7,626 nucleotides of DNA from Deltaproteobacteria bacterium. GTDB lineage: Bacteria > Desulfobacterota > DSM-4660 > Desulfatiglandales > Desulfatiglandaceae. The stretch covers positions 1-7,626 of the forward strand of contig JAFDJF010000165.1 of the NCBI GenBank assembly GCA_019307645.1. The letters run 5' to 3'. A model generated the notes under the pieces. That model ran no database searches. It was not told where the DNA came from and saw only the letters and a program-made list of their open reading frames with translations. Positions 6,315 to 7,626 of this stretch are shown here, piece after piece. The number at the start of each line of letters is the position of its first letter. The first letter of the stretch is position 1. The position numbers and the translations under genes are program-made.

Positions 6315-7133
6315 ATGTCTGATTCATCCCTGGCCGATTATTCTTCCCTTGATCATCCGGAGGTATTGGCACTTCTTTTCCATCCGAGACCCGAATGGAG
6401 TGCGCCTGCAGAGGGTGACGGTGTAGAAGTGATGTCTATACCTGTTGAAGACGGTGTGTCCCTGGGAGCGAAACTGCACCAGGCAGGTAAGTCGGCTCCC
6501 GTTATTCTGTTTTTTCACGGAAACGGGGAAATTGTTTCGGACTATGATGACTTAGGCCCTATGTATGTAAGAATGGGGATCAACTTTTTTCCCGTTGATT
6601 ACAGGGGATACGGGAGGTCAACAGGATCGCCGACCGTGACGGGGATGATGCGTGACTGTCATGTAATCTTTGACTACGTTAAGCAGCGACTCAAGCAGGG
6701 GGGGTATTCCGGGCCAATGATTGTTATGGGGAGGTCTCTTGGAAGCGCATCTGCCCTTGAACTGGCCGCGCACTATGAAGATGAGATAGACGGTCTTGTC
6801 ATTGAAAGTGGGTTTGCGAACATCATACCTCTTTTACGGCTTGTGGGTGTGGATATTGACAGGCTGGGAATCAGCGAGAAAGATGATCTTCATAATATCG
6901 ACAAGATTCGAGGTTTTCACAAGTCTGTTCTCGTTATACATGCTGAATATGACCATATTATCCCTTTCAGCGATGGTCAGGCCCTTTTCAATGCATGCGC
7001 TTCATCTGATAAACGCTTTCTTAAGATATCCGGGGCTGATCACAATACTATCTTTGCGAAGGGCATAGAGGATTATACGAAAGAAGTAAAACGGTTGGCA
7101 GATGAGGCAATAAAGCAAAAGGCAAAAGACTGA
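6315..7133 (+). CDS. Alpha/beta hydrolase (Bem46/ABHD13-like serine hydrolase)
   Basis: Serine hydrolase of the alpha/beta fold, probably acting on an ester, thioester or amide; the substrate is unknown. From the ATG at 6315 the protein has 272 residues. HGNGE at 68-72 is the oxyanion-hole loop, and DYRGYGRSTGSPT at about 95-107 is typical of the Bem46/ABHD13/ABHD17 group. GRSLGS carries the nucleophile Ser141 (G-x-S-x-G), HAEYDHIIP supplies the acid Asp213, and GADHNTIF supplies His243. The catalytic set is complete. No signal peptide is present with this start, so a cytoplasmic enzyme is predicted. The frame stays open upstream and would add a lipobox-like segment if translation began at 6234 or 6180. 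I prefer 6315 because of the AGGAGG site. The gene follows mltG on the same strand after a 208-base gap holding a palindrome. Its stop abuts that of the convergent gene. Confidence 0.88.
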   Translation: MSDSSLADYSSLDHPEVLALLFHPRPEWSAPAEGDGVEVMSIPVEDGVSLGAKLHQAGKSAPVILFFHGNGEIVSDYDDLGPMYVRMGINFFPVDYRGYGRSTGSPTVTGMMRDCHVIFDYVKQRLKQGGYSGPMIVMGRSLGSASALELAAHYEDEIDGLVIESGFANIIPLLRLVGVDIDRLGISEKDDLHNIDKIRGFHKSVLVIHAEYDHIIPFSDGQALFNACASSDKRFLKISGADHNTIFAKGIEDYTKEVKRLADEAIKQKAKD

Positions 7134-7626
7134 TCAGGCTACACCGGAAAAAGTAGAATCCTGGTCCCCGCTGGGGTCCATTTTATTGCCGTAAAAATCT
7201 TTTCCCAGAAATGTGAATTCTATGTGTGAGGGGTGGATGGTCCCGTCAGCAGTTTCGTTTTGAGTTACTTTGAATTTGACCGTTGCTGTCCATGTTTCCG
7301 AATCGTAATAAACATGGGTCGGAATTGATGGGAGCTTTACTTCGGTTGAAGGGAGAGGCAGGCCAAAATTATAGGCCTCTCCCGGACCGCTTCCTGAAGC
7401 CCGGCTGATTTGCCAGTGGGCAAGGCTTTCGACAGATTCTCTGTCCATTTCTTTGTCAAAGGAAATACTTATTGTAAATATCTTGGATGCATTGGCATTT
7501 GCCAGATAGGCGTCCAGAGAAGAGAGGGGCGTTTTAGCTGGATAACTCCCGAATGCGTTGGGGTAATAGACGGTTGAGAAATTGGGTTTATCAACCTCGT
7601 AGATATACTGACCGAGAGTGTTTGCC
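7134..7626 (-). CDS. C-terminal part of an exported protein with an Ig-like (SbsA/Big_5-like) domain, partial
   Basis: The frame is open from the right edge of the window to the TGA at 7136-7134, so only the last 164 or so residues are seen. The true start lies outside; an internal ATG at 7448 is not the start, because the same frame reads on upstream with sensible sequence. Visible segments are GQYIYEVDKPNFS, then SKIFTISISFDKEMDRESV followed by HWQISRA. That pattern (strand, F-x-K-x-M-D, then a strand) opens many bacterial Ig-like domains of the SbsA/Big_5 kind. The domain closes with an Asp-x-x-Gly-Asn motif (DFYGNKMDPSGD), and the protein ends ten residues later. Such domains are usually extracellular stalks or adhesion modules. 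It is transcribed towards the hydrolase gene with no space between them. Domain call is by pattern only; whole-protein function is unknown. Confidence 0.7.
   Translation of the reverse strand, partial: ANTLGQYIYEVDKPNFSTVYYPNAFGSYPAKTPLSSLDAYLANANASKIFTISISFDKEMDRESVESLAHWQISRASGSGPGEAYNFGLPLPSTEVKLPSIPTHVYYDSETWTATVKFKVTQNETADGTIHPSHIEFTFLGKDFYGNKMDPSGDQDSTFSGVA
7162..7187 (+). terminator. Candidate intrinsic terminator for the hydrolase transcript
   Basis: TGGTCCCC (7162-7169), loop GCT, and GGGGTCCA (7173-7180) form an 8-bp stem with one T-T mismatch, followed by TTTTATT. It lies 29 bases past the hydrolase stop, inside the end of the convergent coding region. The codons there also encode a plausible Ig-domain end, so the hairpin could be coincidental. 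Confidence 0.4.

Overview
The window looks like a piece of a Gram-negative (diderm) chromosome, most likely a deltaproteobacterial / Desulfobacterota-type organism. That placement is an inference from overall protein character and gene style. What the sequence shows directly is an ExbB/TolQ-ExbD/TolR proton-channel pair, a TonB-like periplasmic rod, MltG, and an Ig-like exported protein. Nearly all of the DNA is coding; the only gene-free gaps are 4887-5089 (203 bases) and 6107-6314 (208 bases), and both carry inverted repeats.

Region 1 (1-4886, + strand) is a tightly overlapping four-gene operon. It encodes (i) a three-TM MotA/TolQ/ExbB-type channel subunit, (ii) a one-TM ExbD/TolR-type subunit with the membrane aspartate, (iii) a 586-residue one-TM TonB/TolA-like protein whose periplasmic part contains five full plus partial copies of an unusual 40-residue repeat and ends in a four-cysteine domain, and (iv) a 671-residue exported, mostly helical protein that I do not recognise. 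Each start overlaps the previous stop (11, 4 and 4 bases), which implies translational coupling and fixed stoichiometry. The simplest reading is a proton-motive-force-driven envelope machine: genes 1 and 2 are the motor, gene 3 the force-transmitting rod and gene 4 a dedicated periplasmic partner. Its substrate or target is not visible. This is the part of the window most likely to be an undescribed system.

Region 2 (4887-5089) is a gap with a hairpin over the stop codon of gene 4 and a 15-bp near-perfect inverted repeat. Region 3 (5090-6106, +) is a complete mltG-type endolytic murein transglycosylase gene with its catalytic-glutamate motif. Region 4 (6107-6314) contains an imperfect palindrome of about 84 bases that looks like a dispersed palindromic repeat element. 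A stretch that reads like a lipoprotein signal follows it, in frame with the next gene. Region 5 (6315-7133, +) is an alpha/beta hydrolase with an intact Ser-Asp-His triad and a strong AGGAGG ribosome binding site. Region 6 (7134-7626, - strand) is the C-terminal end of a gene entering from the right edge; it encodes an Ig-like (SbsA/Big_5-like) domain. It converges on the hydrolase gene with no spacing at all: the two stop codons form the palindrome TGATCA.
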